A stretch of 64,000 nucleotides of DNA from Flavobacteriales bacterium (GCA_023957375.1 JAMLHB010000002.1:744001-808000); one strand, 5' to 3'. Counted from the first letter of the stretch, positions 36,779-46,052 are shown. Notes: generated from the sequence alone by a model not told the origin. Program-made: numbers and translations.

Positions 36779-37443
36779 ATGGAAGAGGAGCTGAAGAAGA
36801 ACCTGCTTTTGGTCTGCTCTGAATTTCAGCGCAACGAAGTTCGATATCTGCTGGTTGGAGGTGTGGCGGTGGCACTCCATGGCTACTACCGGCATTCCAT
36901 GGGACCAATGGGCCTGCTCACCTCCAAGCCGGACATCGATCTTTGGTTCGAACCCACCTACAAGAACTATTTCAAGTTGCTCGGCGCTTTGGCCGCGATC
37001 GGATCGGATGTTTCGGAATTCCAGCAGGAAACGGACCCGGACCCCAAACACGCGTTCTTCAGACTTGACTTGGGCGAATTCACCTTGGATGCGCTTCCCT
37101 GCATCAATGCGAACATCCCATTTGCCAAGGCGTACCGACGAAAAGAAACCGTCGATCTGAACGGGATCCCGATCATGTACATCGGGTATGAAGACCTGGT
37201 GGAGGACAAGCGGAGTTTGGGCCGTAAGAGCCTGTTTGGGATCTCTTCAAACTCGTCCTCCGGTCTCTTTTCCGCCCATGCTTCGCCGGGAAATGATCCC
37301 GTAGACACCGCTACGCGATGATTTTCCGGCTGCACCTGATCGAAAAATAGCCTCGGAGTCCTTCGTTCAAGAGATCCCAAACAGGCTCTAAGAAGGACGA
37401 GGAGGACCTCAAGCACCTGAGACGACTTCGCGGGGAGGTATAG
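36779..37443 (+). pseudogene. AbiEii/MNT-like nucleotidyltransferase gene broken by a MITE
   Basis: The first 149 codons encode a nucleotidyltransferase-fold protein: VRYLLVGGVAVALHGYYRHS, then KPDIDLWFEPT (the paired acidic residues of the metal site) and MYIGYEDLVEDKRSLGRK. At 37228 a 161 bp element interrupts the gene; the present frame continues into it and stops at 37319-37321 (180 residues). Joining the sequence on either side of the element and one TAA restores the normal family ending (KKDEEDLKHLRRLRGEV, stop 37441-37443) and a 166-residue protein. The truncated form may still fold, since only the last helix is lost. Confidence 0.8.
37228..37388. mobile_element. 161 bp MITE with 19 bp terminal inverted repeats and TAA target duplication
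   Basis: Left end GAGCCTGTTTGGGATCTCT (37228-37246) is the exact reverse complement of AGAGATCCCAAACAGGCTC (37370-37388), with weaker pairing for another about 18 bases inward. TAA flanks both sides (37225-37227 and 37389-37391). A GAGCCTG end and TNA duplication fit IS5-family (IS1031/IS427-like) elements, so a non-autonomous derivative is likely. It carries no gene. Confidence 0.85.
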
Positions 37444-37489
37444 CGAGAAACAAGCGCAGGTCACGCCACCCACATAGCGGGCGGAACAC

Positions 37490-37611
37490 GCAACGATCGG
37501 ATCATGCGCTTCAACACAGCGGATGAACTGGTGCCGATCCGCGGGTTCATCGAGCGGGCGAATGAGGATAACCTCGATCGGCTGGAACGGCAATTGACCA
37601 AGAAATCCTGA
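37490..37611 (+). pseudogene. 3' fragment of an SRPBCC/AHSA1 gene
   Basis: The frame RIMRFNTADELVPIRGFIER, then ANEDNLDRLERQL ending TGA at 37609, aligns with the C-terminus of the intact gene at 35995 (VMRFDTAEELAPIRTFIEQA). The 5' part is missing. With the 35055 remnant this makes a third trace of the same family within 2.6 kb. Confidence 0.75.
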
Positions 37612-37665
37612 AACCCCATGCTTTACGCACTCCTGATCCCCGCCGGCCTCAGCGCCGGTCACCTC

Positions 37666-37819
37666 AAGGGGCTTCCCTTTGGGATATGAGGTCTTTCCCG
37701 GCAACACTTTCGAGGGCAAGACCATGTTGCCCATGCTCGACTCCTTCGTGACTGTCCGCGGGGTGAAGCATCCGGTGATGGTGGCCGATAAAGACCAGCG
37801 AACTTTTGACGCAAACTGA
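37666..37819 (+). pseudogene. Transposase fragment (IS1634/IS4-like), frameshifted
   Basis: Reading KGLPFG and then, after an extra base at about 37684, YEVFPGNTFEGKTMLPMLDS and VMVADKDQ recovers a piece of a DDE transposase core (family pattern GxPLxYxVFxGNxxEGxTLxP ... VVADAG). It ends at a TGA at 37817. Nothing else of the insertion sequence is left. Confidence 0.65.
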
Positions 37820-38217
37820 AGTAATTGGCCCAAATCAGGAAGGGAAATTCGGGCGGGGACCGCCTTAACCTTTTCCCCGGCCCGCCCATCTTCATGACCC
37901 AGGTTCCGATTCTCCCCACCGGGTCCCGAGGAGCATCCGGGACCACCTTGGTGCCATAGCTGCGCTTGTTCCCGCCGCTACGGCGGATCCCGGCGATCCG
38001 GAAGCGCCGTGCCATTCCGTGCCGTTGGATCACAGGAAAGCCAAGGCGCACCCGTCGAAATAGAATGAATCTATACAACCGGGCGCAAGCCGTGCCGGTG
38101 CTGGAAATACCGTGGAGTGAGCTGCGTTCACAGCGCTTCCAATTCCTTGTTTTCATGACATAGATCATATTTTAGCTGAGCTTTGTTGATATCATAGCGT
38201 TGCCGATTCCCTTCACC
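37820..38217 (+). promoter_or_regulatory. Leader and probable promoter region of the aromatic-degradation operon
   Basis: No gene is seen in these about 400 bases. The last 70 bases are markedly AT-rich. CTTG (38146-38149), an 18-base spacer and TATTTTAG (38168-38175) are a plausible Bacteroidota-type -33/-7 pair, and a perfect TGATATCA palindrome lies at 38187-38194, near the expected transcription start. GGGCGGGG/CCCCGGCCCGCCC near 37855-37890 can pair into a strong hairpin that may end incoming transcription. Confidence 0.4.
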
Positions 38218-39432
38218 ATGCAACCGAACAACGGAGAACTGAAACCCCTGGACCACTGGATCCGCGTCTGCAAGGAACACGCCTTCGACCTGCAGTTCAC
38301 CCGCGCGCGGAAATGGAAGGAGGAACATGCCGACGGCGTGGTGGTGGGCTACATGCCGGTGTACTTCCCCCGGGAGGTGATCCACGCCGCGGGCGGCCTG
38401 CCGGTGGGCATCTTCGGCGGGGGCGACCGCAAGCAGATCATCAAGGGCGACGCCTACTACCAGTCGTACATCTGCCATATCCCCCGCAGCATCATCGACC
38501 TGGTGCTGGACAACCACACCGACCACTTCGACGGCTACATCTTCCCGAGCATCTGCGACGTGCTGCGCAACCTCTCGGGCATCTTCAAGCTGAACAAGCT
38601 GGGCAAGTTCGTGAAGTACATGGACTTCCCGCAGAACTTCCTGCCCGAGGTGGGCGGCGTGTTCTACCAGCAGGAAATGCAGCACGTGATGCACTACATC
38701 AAGGAGCTCAACGGAAAGGAGGTGACGCCCGAGGCCCTGAACCGGTCCATCGCGCTGTACAACACCAACCGGCGGCTGATCGCCCGGATCTATGATATAC
38801 GTCAGGATCACCCCTGGCGCCTGACCCTGGAGGAACTGTACTATGTGGTGCGCGCCGGCACGGTGATGCCGGTGGAGGAGCACAATGCGATCCTGGAGCA
38901 GGTATGCGACCACCTGGAGCGCGGAACGGGCAAGGCGCAGGACAAGATCAAGGTGGTGCTCTCGGGCGCCTTCTGCGAGCAGCCCGCCGTGGGCCTGATC
39001 CGCGCCATCGAGGAGGCGGGCTGCTACGTGGTGGACGACGACCTGATGCTGGGCTCGCGCATGATCCTGGGCGACATCGACGCCACCACGGCCGAGCCGC
39101 TGAAGGCCATCGCCCACGCCTACATCCACCAGAGCCAGCTGTCCTCCTCCATCTACGACGTGGACAACCCGAAGGAGAACCGCCTGGCCAAGATCGTGAA
39201 GGACCGCGGGGCGGACGGCGTCATTTTCGCCTCGGCCAGCTTCTGCGACCCCAGCCTGCTCGACGCGCCGATCTTCCAGAAGGCCTTCGACCGCATGGGC
39301 ATCCGCTACATCGCGTTCCAGTTCAGCGAGAACATCAACCAGTTCAAGGTCATCAAGGAGCAGGTGGGCGCCTTCTCCGACTCCATCAAACTGTGGGAGG
39401 ACGAACCCGCGGGCGCCGCGCTAACGAACTAA
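38218..39432 (+). CDS. bzdN: Class I benzoyl-CoA reductase, gamma-type subunit (BzdN/BcrC)
   Basis: One of two iron-sulfur subunits that host the ring-reduction site of ATP-dependent benzoyl-CoA reductase. The 404-residue product belongs to the 2-hydroxyacyl-CoA dehydratase (HGD-D) superfamily: VVGYMPVYFPREVIHAAGGL opens the domain, and cysteines in SYICHIPRS, FPSICDVLRN and SASFCDPSLLD fit the cluster-ligand positions. ATG 38218 is used; a TTG at 38200 would add 6 residues. It heads the gamma-beta-alpha-delta gene order shared by bcrCBAD and bzdNOPQ; I favour the Bzd type because subunit lengths fit it, with moderate certainty. Confidence 0.85.
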   Translation: MQPNNGELKPLDHWIRVCKEHAFDLQFTRARKWKEEHADGVVVGYMPVYFPREVIHAAGGLPVGIFGGGDRKQIIKGDAYYQSYICHIPRSIIDLVLDNHTDHFDGYIFPSICDVLRNLSGIFKLNKLGKFVKYMDFPQNFLPEVGGVFYQQEMQHVMHYIKELNGKEVTPEALNRSIALYNTNRRLIARIYDIRQDHPWRLTLEELYYVVRAGTVMPVEEHNAILEQVCDHLERGTGKAQDKIKVVLSGAFCEQPAVGLIRAIEEAGCYVVDDDLMLGSRMILGDIDATTAEPLKAIAHAYIHQSQLSSSIYDVDNPKENRLAKIVKDRGADGVIFASASFCDPSLLDAPIFQKAFDRMGIRYIAFQFSENINQFKVIKEQVGAFSDSIKLWEDEPAGAALTN

Positions 39433-39444
39433 CACCAGAGGCAC

Positions 39445-40740
39445 ATGGCACAGGAAGTCCAGAAGGAAAAGAGCATGATCCTCCAGAAGGAGATGATCGA
39501 AGGGCTCTTCAACGACCTCACCTCGGCGAAGGAGAAAGGCCGCAAGGTCTGCTACACGTTCGTGCCGGGCAACCTCTCGGAGCTGATCCGCACGTTCGAC
39601 ATGCTGCCGGTGTACCCGGAGATCAACGCCCTGCAGAACGCCATGCGCAAGAAGTCCGCCGGCTACATCCGCGAGGCGGAAAAGCATGCGCACAGCGAGG
39701 ACGTGTGCACCTATGTGAAGTGCGACGTGGGCATGCTGCTCAAGGGCAACATCGGCCCCACGGGCCAGAAGCTGCCCGAGCCGGACGTGCTGCTGCTGAG
39801 CTACACGGGCTGCTTCACCTTCATGAAGTGGTTCGAGACGCTGAAACGGGAGTATCCGGACACCAAGGTGATCATGGTGCACACGCCCTACCAGGAGAAC
39901 GGCGTGATGACCCCGGAGATGACCCAGTACATGGTGAAGCAGTTCCGCGAGGAGGTGATCCCGAAGATGGAGGAGGTCACCGGCATCAAGTACGACGAGG
40001 AAAAGCTGAAGCGACACCTGGAACTTTCGCGCGAGGCCGAGGACTGGATCACCAAGATCTTCGACACCACCAAGCACCGCCCCTCGCCGATCGATGCCTA
40101 CTTCGCGGGGGTCTACTACATCGGCCCGATCAACATCGGCTTCCGCGGCACGCAGGAGGCGGTGGACTACTACAAGGAACTGTACAGCGAGATCCAGGAG
40201 CGCATCCGCCTGGGCCTGGGGCCGGTGACGCCCGAGGGCGAGATGAAGGAGGAGAAGTTCCGCCTGGTGGTGGAGGGCCCGCCCAACTGGACCAGCTTCC
40301 GCGAGTTCTGGAAGATCTTCTACGACATGGGCGCGGTGATCGTGGCCTCCTCCTACACCAAGGTGGGCGGCGTGTACGACCTGGGCTGGCGGCACGACCC
40401 CGAGCGGCCGCTGGAGGCGCTGGCCGAATACTGCATGAACTGCTACACCAACCTGAACATCCCCCAGCGCGTGGCCCTGCTCTCCAAGTGCATCACCGAG
40501 TACCAGGCGGACGGCTACGTGACCAACTCCATCAAGAGCTGCAACTCCTTCTCCGCAGGCCAGCTGGCCATGATGCGCGACCTGGAGGACAAGTTGGAGG
40601 TGCCGGTGGGCTTCATCGAATCGGACCTGGTGGACCCGCGCTATTTCTCCTACTCGAACATCAAGAACCGGCTTGAATCCTACTTCCAGATGCTGGCGCA
40701 GCGGAAGATGTTCGAGGCGGCCGAAACCACGAAAGCCTGA
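39445..40740 (+). CDS. bzdO: Class I benzoyl-CoA reductase, beta-type subunit (BzdO/BcrB)
   Basis: Second iron-sulfur subunit of the reductase core, 431 residues, which with the gamma subunit binds benzoyl-CoA and receives low-potential electrons. The three candidate cluster cysteines are in DVCTYVKCDVG (88 or 93), SYTGCFTFMKW (123) and SIKSCNSFSAGQ near 365. It starts 12 bases after bzdN. A paralogue with the same cysteine pattern is encoded at 44814. Confidence 0.87.
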   Translation: MAQEVQKEKSMILQKEMIEGLFNDLTSAKEKGRKVCYTFVPGNLSELIRTFDMLPVYPEINALQNAMRKKSAGYIREAEKHAHSEDVCTYVKCDVGMLLKGNIGPTGQKLPEPDVLLLSYTGCFTFMKWFETLKREYPDTKVIMVHTPYQENGVMTPEMTQYMVKQFREEVIPKMEEVTGIKYDEEKLKRHLELSREAEDWITKIFDTTKHRPSPIDAYFAGVYYIGPINIGFRGTQEAVDYYKELYSEIQERIRLGLGPVTPEGEMKEEKFRLVVEGPPNWTSFREFWKIFYDMGAVIVASSYTKVGGVYDLGWRHDPERPLEALAEYCMNCYTNLNIPQRVALLSKCITEYQADGYVTNSIKSCNSFSAGQLAMMRDLEDKLEVPVGFIESDLVDPRYFSYSNIKNRLESYFQMLAQRKMFEAAETTKA

Positions 40741-40751
40741 TCCCCCGCACC

Positions 40752-42158
40752 ATGAAGAACTACTATCTGGGCATCGACCTCGGCTCCACCACCTCCAAGG
40801 CGGTGATCATCGACGAGCAGGACGCGATCATCGGCCGCGGCATCACCAACACGCGCGCCAACTACAAGGTGGCGGCGGACATCGCCCGCGACGAGGCCGT
40901 CTACGACGCGCGCTTCACCCTGCTGCAACAGCGGGTACCGGCTGAACAGATGGCCCGGCCCGAGTACCAGCGGTACATGCACGACCTGAAGAACGTGTTC
41001 AAGTACGGGCAGTTCAAGCGCAGGATGGAAAGCCTGGAGAAGCTGCTGGTGAGCACCGTGGAAGGCTACACCCATGCCGACAAGGCCGCGATCCTGGAGA
41101 AGCTCAAGGAGATCATCGAGACCATCCGGCCGCAGATCCACCGGGGCTTCATCCACGAAGACCTGGGCTCGAAGAACCAGTTCTTCCGCGACATCGTGAG
41201 CGAGAAGTACAACGCCCAGGTGGAGGAAAAAGGGCGCAGCTTCTACGAGCCGCTGATGCTGGCCTTCGACAAGAGCATCACCCCGGTGGAGAACGAGATG
41301 GTGCACTACGACTTCGCCGAGCTGATGGCCGAGTCGATGGCCGCGCTCGAGGAGAAGTACAGCGCGTTGGCCGAAGGCGCTGCCTGGGCGGATGCCGCGC
41401 TGGAAGCCGCGCGCCAGCACTACCGGGAGGTGGAGCAAACGCTGCGGCCGCACGTGGCGGACATCGCCGGGGAGGAGATCAACATCGCCCGCATGGTGGG
41501 CACCGGCTACGGGCGCGCGCTGCTGCCCTTCCCGCCGGACTGCATCAAGTCGGAGATCCTCTGCCACGCCTTCGGCGCCCACGCCGTGTTCCCCAAGACG
41601 CGCACGGTGCTCGACATCGGCGGGCAGGACACCAAGGCCATCCAGGTGGACAGCCACGGGCTGGTCACCAGCTTCCACATGAACGACCGCTGCGCGGCGG
41701 GCTGCGGCCGCTACCTGGGCTACATCGCCGACGAGTTCGGCCTGTCGCTCAACGAGCTGGGCACCGAGGCCAACAAGGCCACCAAGGAAACCACCATCTG
41801 CTCCACCTGCACGGTGTTCGCCGGTGCCGAGGTGAAGGAGCTGCTGCACAACGGCGAGGAACGGCCCAACATCCTCGCGGGCCTGCACAAGGCCATCGTG
41901 CAGCGGGCCATGTCGCTGATCGCCCGCTCGGGCGGGGTGCGCAACGAGTTCACCTTCACCGGGGGCGTGGCCCGCAACCAGGCCGTGCTCAAGTACGTGA
42001 AGGAGATGGTGCGCCACGCCTACGGCGACCTCACGATGAACATCCACACCGATTCCATCTTCATGGGTGCGCTCGGCGCCGCCATGCTCTCCCGCAGGAA
42101 CATCAACGTGGACCTGCCCGCCGGAAAGGCCGTGGCGGAAACCGAAGGTGCCGAGTGA
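40752..42158 (+). CDS. bzdP: Class I benzoyl-CoA reductase, ATPase alpha-type subunit (BzdP/BcrA)
   Basis: ASKHA-fold ATPase of 468 residues that couples ATP hydrolysis to lowering the redox potential of electrons sent to the core subunits. The first phosphate loop is GIDLGSTTSKAVIIDEQ; an insertion of about 190 residues follows; then DIGGQDTKAIQV, NDRCAAGCGRYLGYIADEFG and ICSTCTVFAGAEV. The first Cys of RCAAGC and that of STCTVF are 39 residues apart, the same spacing as the bridging-cluster cysteines of HgdC-type activators. Starts 11 bases after bzdO. Confidence 0.88.
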   Translation: MKNYYLGIDLGSTTSKAVIIDEQDAIIGRGITNTRANYKVAADIARDEAVYDARFTLLQQRVPAEQMARPEYQRYMHDLKNVFKYGQFKRRMESLEKLLVSTVEGYTHADKAAILEKLKEIIETIRPQIHRGFIHEDLGSKNQFFRDIVSEKYNAQVEEKGRSFYEPLMLAFDKSITPVENEMVHYDFAELMAESMAALEEKYSALAEGAAWADAALEAARQHYREVEQTLRPHVADIAGEEINIARMVGTGYGRALLPFPPDCIKSEILCHAFGAHAVFPKTRTVLDIGGQDTKAIQVDSHGLVTSFHMNDRCAAGCGRYLGYIADEFGLSLNELGTEANKATKETTICSTCTVFAGAEVKELLHNGEERPNILAGLHKAIVQRAMSLIARSGGVRNEFTFTGGVARNQAVLKYVKEMVRHAYGDLTMNIHTDSIFMGALGAAMLSRRNINVDLPAGKAVAETEGAE

Positions 42159-42180
42159 ACCCCCAAACGACCAGAACGCC

Positions 42181-43068
42181 ATGGCCATGAACACCCTGAT
42201 GACCGATGAACAGGACCGCTACGTACACACCATGGGCGTGGACGTGGGCGCGAGCTACGTGAAGGTGGTGCTGTTGCGCTACGACCGCCTGGGGCAGGAC
42301 CACCGGATCCTGGACAAGGTGGCCGAAAAGCTGCGCAAGCGCGACCCCAAGGACGTGGTGCAGGAGTCCGTGGACCTGATGCTGCAGCGCAACAAACTGG
42401 ACTACGACCGCGACATCGCCTACCTGGCCTCCACGGGCGAAGGCGAAATGGTGGCACGGAAGACCGGCCACTTCTACAGCATGACCTCGCACGCGCGGGG
42501 CGGCATCCACTTCGTGCCCGGCGCGCGCACCGTGGTGGACATGGGCGGCCTGTACGTGCGGGCCATCAAGGTGGATGAGCGCGGCAAGGTGGTGGACTAC
42601 AAGATGACGGGCCAGTGCGCCTCCGGGTCGGGCCAGTTCATCGAGAACATCTCGCGCTACTTGGGCCTGGCCATTGAGGAGGTGGGCGAGATCTCCCTGA
42701 AGGCCGACCAGCCCGAGGTGCCCTCCGGCATCTGCGCGGTGCTGGCGGAGACCGACGTGATCAACCTCGTCTCCAAGGGCCTCTCCACCCCGAACATCGT
42801 CAAGGGCATCAACCTCTCCATTGCCGGGCGCGTGGTGAAACTGCTCGGCGCCCTGCGGGCCGAATCGCCCATTGCGCTGGTGGGCGGCATGGGCATGAAC
42901 GTGGGCATGGTGCAGGCCATTGAGGAGACCGCCGCGGAGAACAAGAAGAAGACCTACGAATTCCTCTCGCACCCGGACGCCATCTACTCCGGTGCGCTGG
43001 GCGCCGCGCTCTGGGGCGGGTTCCGCCACTTCAAACTGAAGCAGAAACAGGCCGTGATGGCCGTGTGA
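42181..43068 (+). CDS. bzdQ: Class I benzoyl-CoA reductase, ATPase delta-type subunit (BzdQ/BcrD)
   Basis: Second ASKHA ATPase of the reductase, 295 residues. GVDVGASYVKVVLLRYD is the first phosphate loop, VDMGGLYVRAIKVDERG the second, and QCASGSGQFIENISRYLG with SGICAVLAETDV carry the two cluster cysteines, again 39 residues apart; they bind the [4Fe-4S] cluster shared with the alpha subunit. The 295-residue length matches Bzd-type Q subunits better than the shorter BcrD. ATG 42181 is used; the frame runs upstream into bzdP. Confidence 0.87.
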   Translation: MAMNTLMTDEQDRYVHTMGVDVGASYVKVVLLRYDRLGQDHRILDKVAEKLRKRDPKDVVQESVDLMLQRNKLDYDRDIAYLASTGEGEMVARKTGHFYSMTSHARGGIHFVPGARTVVDMGGLYVRAIKVDERGKVVDYKMTGQCASGSGQFIENISRYLGLAIEEVGEISLKADQPEVPSGICAVLAETDVINLVSKGLSTPNIVKGINLSIAGRVVKLLGALRAESPIALVGGMGMNVGMVQAIEETAAENKKKTYEFLSHPDAIYSGALGAALWGGFRHFKLKQKQAVMAV

Positions 43069-43078
43069 ACCCCGCGCC

Positions 43079-44821
43079 ATGAACCCGCTGCAAGCCGAAC
43101 GCCCGCTGGGGCCCGTAGTGCCGAACCTGGCCACCCTGCTGCACCGCAATGCGGAACGCTTCGCCGGGCGCACCGTGTTCCGCGCCCGCAACGCGCAAGG
43201 GAACTTCGAGGGCATCACGTGGGAGCGCTTCCATGCGGACATCCTGAACATCGCGCACAACCTGCGCCACCGCTTCGGCTTCAAGCCCGGCGACAAGCTG
43301 GTGATCTTCTCGCCCAACCGCCTGGCCATGCTGGAGCTGGAGCTGGCCGTGATGGCCTCGGGCGGCATCGCCGTGCCCATCTTCGCGTTCTTCCATACCG
43401 ATACGGCCGAGCTGCTGATCCGCCACTGCGGCGCCCGCTTTCTGGCCGTGGCAGGCGAACTGCAGCTCGCGCGCCTAGGCGGCGACCTGGGCCTGGACCG
43501 CATCTTCGTGATGGACCCGGGCGTGCCCCAACGCTTCGCGCAGCAGCACGAGTTCGCCGAACTGCTGGCCGAACACCACGGCTCAGGTGACCCGCTGCAT
43601 GTGAACGCCGGGGCCGATGAGGTCTGCCTCAACATGTACACCTCGGGCACCATGGGCGTGCCCAAGTGCGTGCAGCTCACCCACGGCAACATCCTCTCCC
43701 AGCAGGCCGCGCTGGATGCCGCGTGGAACATCGATGAGCACGACCGCTTCCTCTCCTACCTCCCTTGGCACCACAGCTTCGGCGGCATCTTCGAGCTGTT
43801 CAGCGCACTCTCGCGCGGCGCCACCTATGCGCTGGAGACCAGCTACGGCAAGGACCCGCAGTCCAGCTTCCGCGACTGGCAGGAGGTGCGGCCCACCGTG
43901 TTCTTCAGCGTGCCCAAGGTGTACCAGGCCCTGTTCGAACTGGCACGCGCCAGCAAAGAGAACGAGGACTTCCTCTTCCACCCGGAGCTGAAGTTCGTCT
44001 TCACCGCCGCCGCCGCCCTGCCCGAGGCGTTGTCCAATGAGTTCGAGAAGCGGAAGATCCCCGTGATCGAAGGCTGGGGCCTCACGGAGACCGCGCCGTG
44101 CTGCACGCTCACCGATCCCTCGCTCAAGCGCGAGACCGGCCTGGTGGGCAAACCGATCCCCGGCGTGCAGGTGCGCATCGGCGCGGAAGATGAGATCCAG
44201 GTGAAGGGCCCCAACGTGATGGTGGGCTACTACCGCAACGACGAGGCCAACGCGCAGGCCTTCACCGACGACGGCTGGTACCGCACCGGCGACGTGGGCG
44301 AGATCACGCCCAACGGGCTGAAGCTGATCACCCGCAAGGACCGCATCTTCAAGCTCTCCAACGGGGAGAAGGTGATCCCCACCGACCTGGAGAAGGCCAT
44401 CGAGCTCAAGTGCCACTACGTGCAGTACGCCGTGGTGGCGGGCAGCGGCGAGGAATACCCCGTGGCGCTGATCTTCCCCAACAAGAAGCTGCTGGAGCAC
44501 CCGGACTACCAGATCACGCCCGACCAGGGCTGCTTCTGCCCGCGCAGCCTCAACGAGCTGGGGCGCTGCCTCACGGGCTGCCTGCGCATGGCCAACGACA
44601 GCATCGGGCAGAAGTTCGCCAAGGTGCGCTCGGCCGCGGTGATCCTCGACGAGCTGTCGCTGGAGAAGAACACGCTGACGCCCTCGATGAAGATGGCGCC
44701 CAGGAACGTGATGGACAAATACCGGTCGCACCTGCAGAAACTGTACGGTGCGAGCGTGCCGGTGGATGAAGAGGTGTACGTGATCGAACTGGAACCCGAC
44801 GGGCACAAGCGCCATGCATAA
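43079..44821 (+). CDS. AMP-forming acyl-CoA synthetase (probable aromatic or alicyclic acid CoA ligase)
   Basis: A 580-residue ANL-superfamily ligase. The P-loop MYTSGTMGVPKCVQLTHGN, the A5 motif IEGWGLTETAP, YRTGDVGEI and the hinge LKLITRKDRIFKLSNGEKVI are all there, so adenylation and CoA thioesterification are expected. The overall layout resembles long-chain acyl-CoA synthetases more than classical benzoate-CoA ligases. As the only ligase in the operon it could activate benzoate and/or 4-hydroxybenzoate, or serve the adjacent reductase-like pair. Starts 10 bases after bzdQ and overlaps the next gene by 8. Confidence 0.8.
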   Translation: MNPLQAERPLGPVVPNLATLLHRNAERFAGRTVFRARNAQGNFEGITWERFHADILNIAHNLRHRFGFKPGDKLVIFSPNRLAMLELELAVMASGGIAVPIFAFFHTDTAELLIRHCGARFLAVAGELQLARLGGDLGLDRIFVMDPGVPQRFAQQHEFAELLAEHHGSGDPLHVNAGADEVCLNMYTSGTMGVPKCVQLTHGNILSQQAALDAAWNIDEHDRFLSYLPWHHSFGGIFELFSALSRGATYALETSYGKDPQSSFRDWQEVRPTVFFSVPKVYQALFELARASKENEDFLFHPELKFVFTAAAALPEALSNEFEKRKIPVIEGWGLTETAPCCTLTDPSLKRETGLVGKPIPGVQVRIGAEDEIQVKGPNVMVGYYRNDEANAQAFTDDGWYRTGDVGEITPNGLKLITRKDRIFKLSNGEKVIPTDLEKAIELKCHYVQYAVVAGSGEEYPVALIFPNKKLLEHPDYQITPDQGCFCPRSLNELGRCLTGCLRMANDSIGQKFAKVRSAAVILDELSLEKNTLTPSMKMAPRNVMDKYRSHLQKLYGASVPVDEEVYVIELEPDGHKRHA

Positions 44822-46048
44822 GATCGAAAGCACCGCCACGCTGAAGGCCATCATGGGCGAGTACTTCCGCTCGCTGGGCTCCGGCGCGAAGAAGATCGCC
44901 TGGTGTACCAGCGTGGGCCCGGCCGAACTGCTGCGCGCCGCCGGTTTCGAGGTGTACTTCCCCGAGAACCACGGCGCCCTGCTGGGGGCCACGCGCGCCG
45001 CCATGGACCACATCCCCGAGGCGGTGAAGTGCGGCTACTCCGGCCATGTGTGCAGCTACACCACCTCCGACATCGGCGCCTACCTGCGCAAGGAAACACC
45101 GCTGCAGGACCACTACGGGCTGCAAGGCATCCCCAAGCCGGACCTGATCGTTTACAACACCAACCAGTGCCGCGAGGTGCAGGACTGGTTCGGCTTCTTC
45201 GCGCGCGAGTTCAATTGCCCCATAGCCGGCGTACACCCGCCGCGCCACCTGGAGGAGGTCACCGATGGGGAGGTGGCCCTGGTGGTGAAGCAGTTCAAGG
45301 ACCTGGTGCCCATCTGCACGGCCATCACCGGGCAGCCGTGGGACGAGGAGCGCTTCAAGGAAGTGGTGAAGCTGAGCAAAGAGGCCACGCTGCTCTGGCA
45401 GCGCGTGCTGAAGACCGCGGCCTCGGACACCCCGCCGATCAGCTTCTTCGACGGCACCATCCACATGGGCCCCATCGTGGTGCTGCGCGGCACCGAGGTG
45501 GCCAAGGCGTACTACGCGCAGCTGCTGCAGGAGCTTGAAGGCAAGATCGCCCAGGGCCAAGGCTTCCTCCCCAAGGTGCGCTCGCGCATCTTCTGGGAAG
45601 GCATGCCCATCTGGGGCAAGATCCGCATGCTCAGCGACCTCTTCGCCGAGAACGGCGCCGCCGTGGTGGCCTCCACCTATTGCAGCAGCTGGGTCTTCGA
45701 CCAGTTCGATGAAGCGGACCCCTGGACCTCCACCGCGCGGGCCTACACCGGCATCTTCATCAACCGCGGCGAGGGCGCCAAGATGAAGATGCTCGCCGAG
45801 TGGTTCGGCGAGTACGGCATCGACGGCATCGTGTACCACGACAGCAAGACCTGCTTCAACAACTCCAACGCCAAAATGGGCATGCCCGAGCGGCTCAAGG
45901 CCATCACCGGCGTGCCATCGCTGATCATTGAAGGCGACCTGTGCGACCTGCGCTTCTTCAGCGAGGGGCAAAGCATCACCAAGATCGAGACCTTCCTGGA
46001 GCAGCTCGCGGAAAGCCCGGTCGTACACGGCAGAAAACGAACGGTGCA

Positions 46049-46052
<4 letters not shown>
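44814..46052 (+). CDS. Lone BzdO/BcrB-like iron-sulfur reductase or dehydratase subunit
   Basis: A 412-residue member of the 2-hydroxyacyl-CoA dehydratase/benzoyl-CoA reductase beta family, paralogous to bzdO. The three cluster cysteines are kept: GHVCSYTTSDIGAYL (Cys 80), YNTNQCREVQDWF (Cys 119) and HDSKTCFNNSNAK near 350; ending segments (GDLCDLRFFSEGQSITKIET) parallel those of BzdO. No matching gamma-type partner is adjacent, so it may act as a homodimer, like single-subunit relatives (E. coli YjiM, double-cubane cluster protein), or replace BzdO. Its stop overlaps the start of the activator fusion, its likely partner. Substrate unknown. Confidence 0.8.

Noticed and set aside
37659-38168. 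169-residue minus-strand frame upstream of the operon
   Set aside because: Arg/Pro/Ser-rich with no protein-like pattern, and it runs across the transposase scrap and the promoter region.
38187-38194. FNR-type site at TGATATCA
   Set aside because: FNR boxes need TTGAT-N4-ATCAA; here the half-sites abut without a spacer, so only a generic palindrome is reported.
38218-43068. Class II (BamB-I, tungsten) benzoyl-CoA reductase
   Set aside because: The genes are HGD-D iron-sulfur subunits and ASKHA ATPases, the class I pattern; no BamB-like aldehyde oxidoreductase is present.
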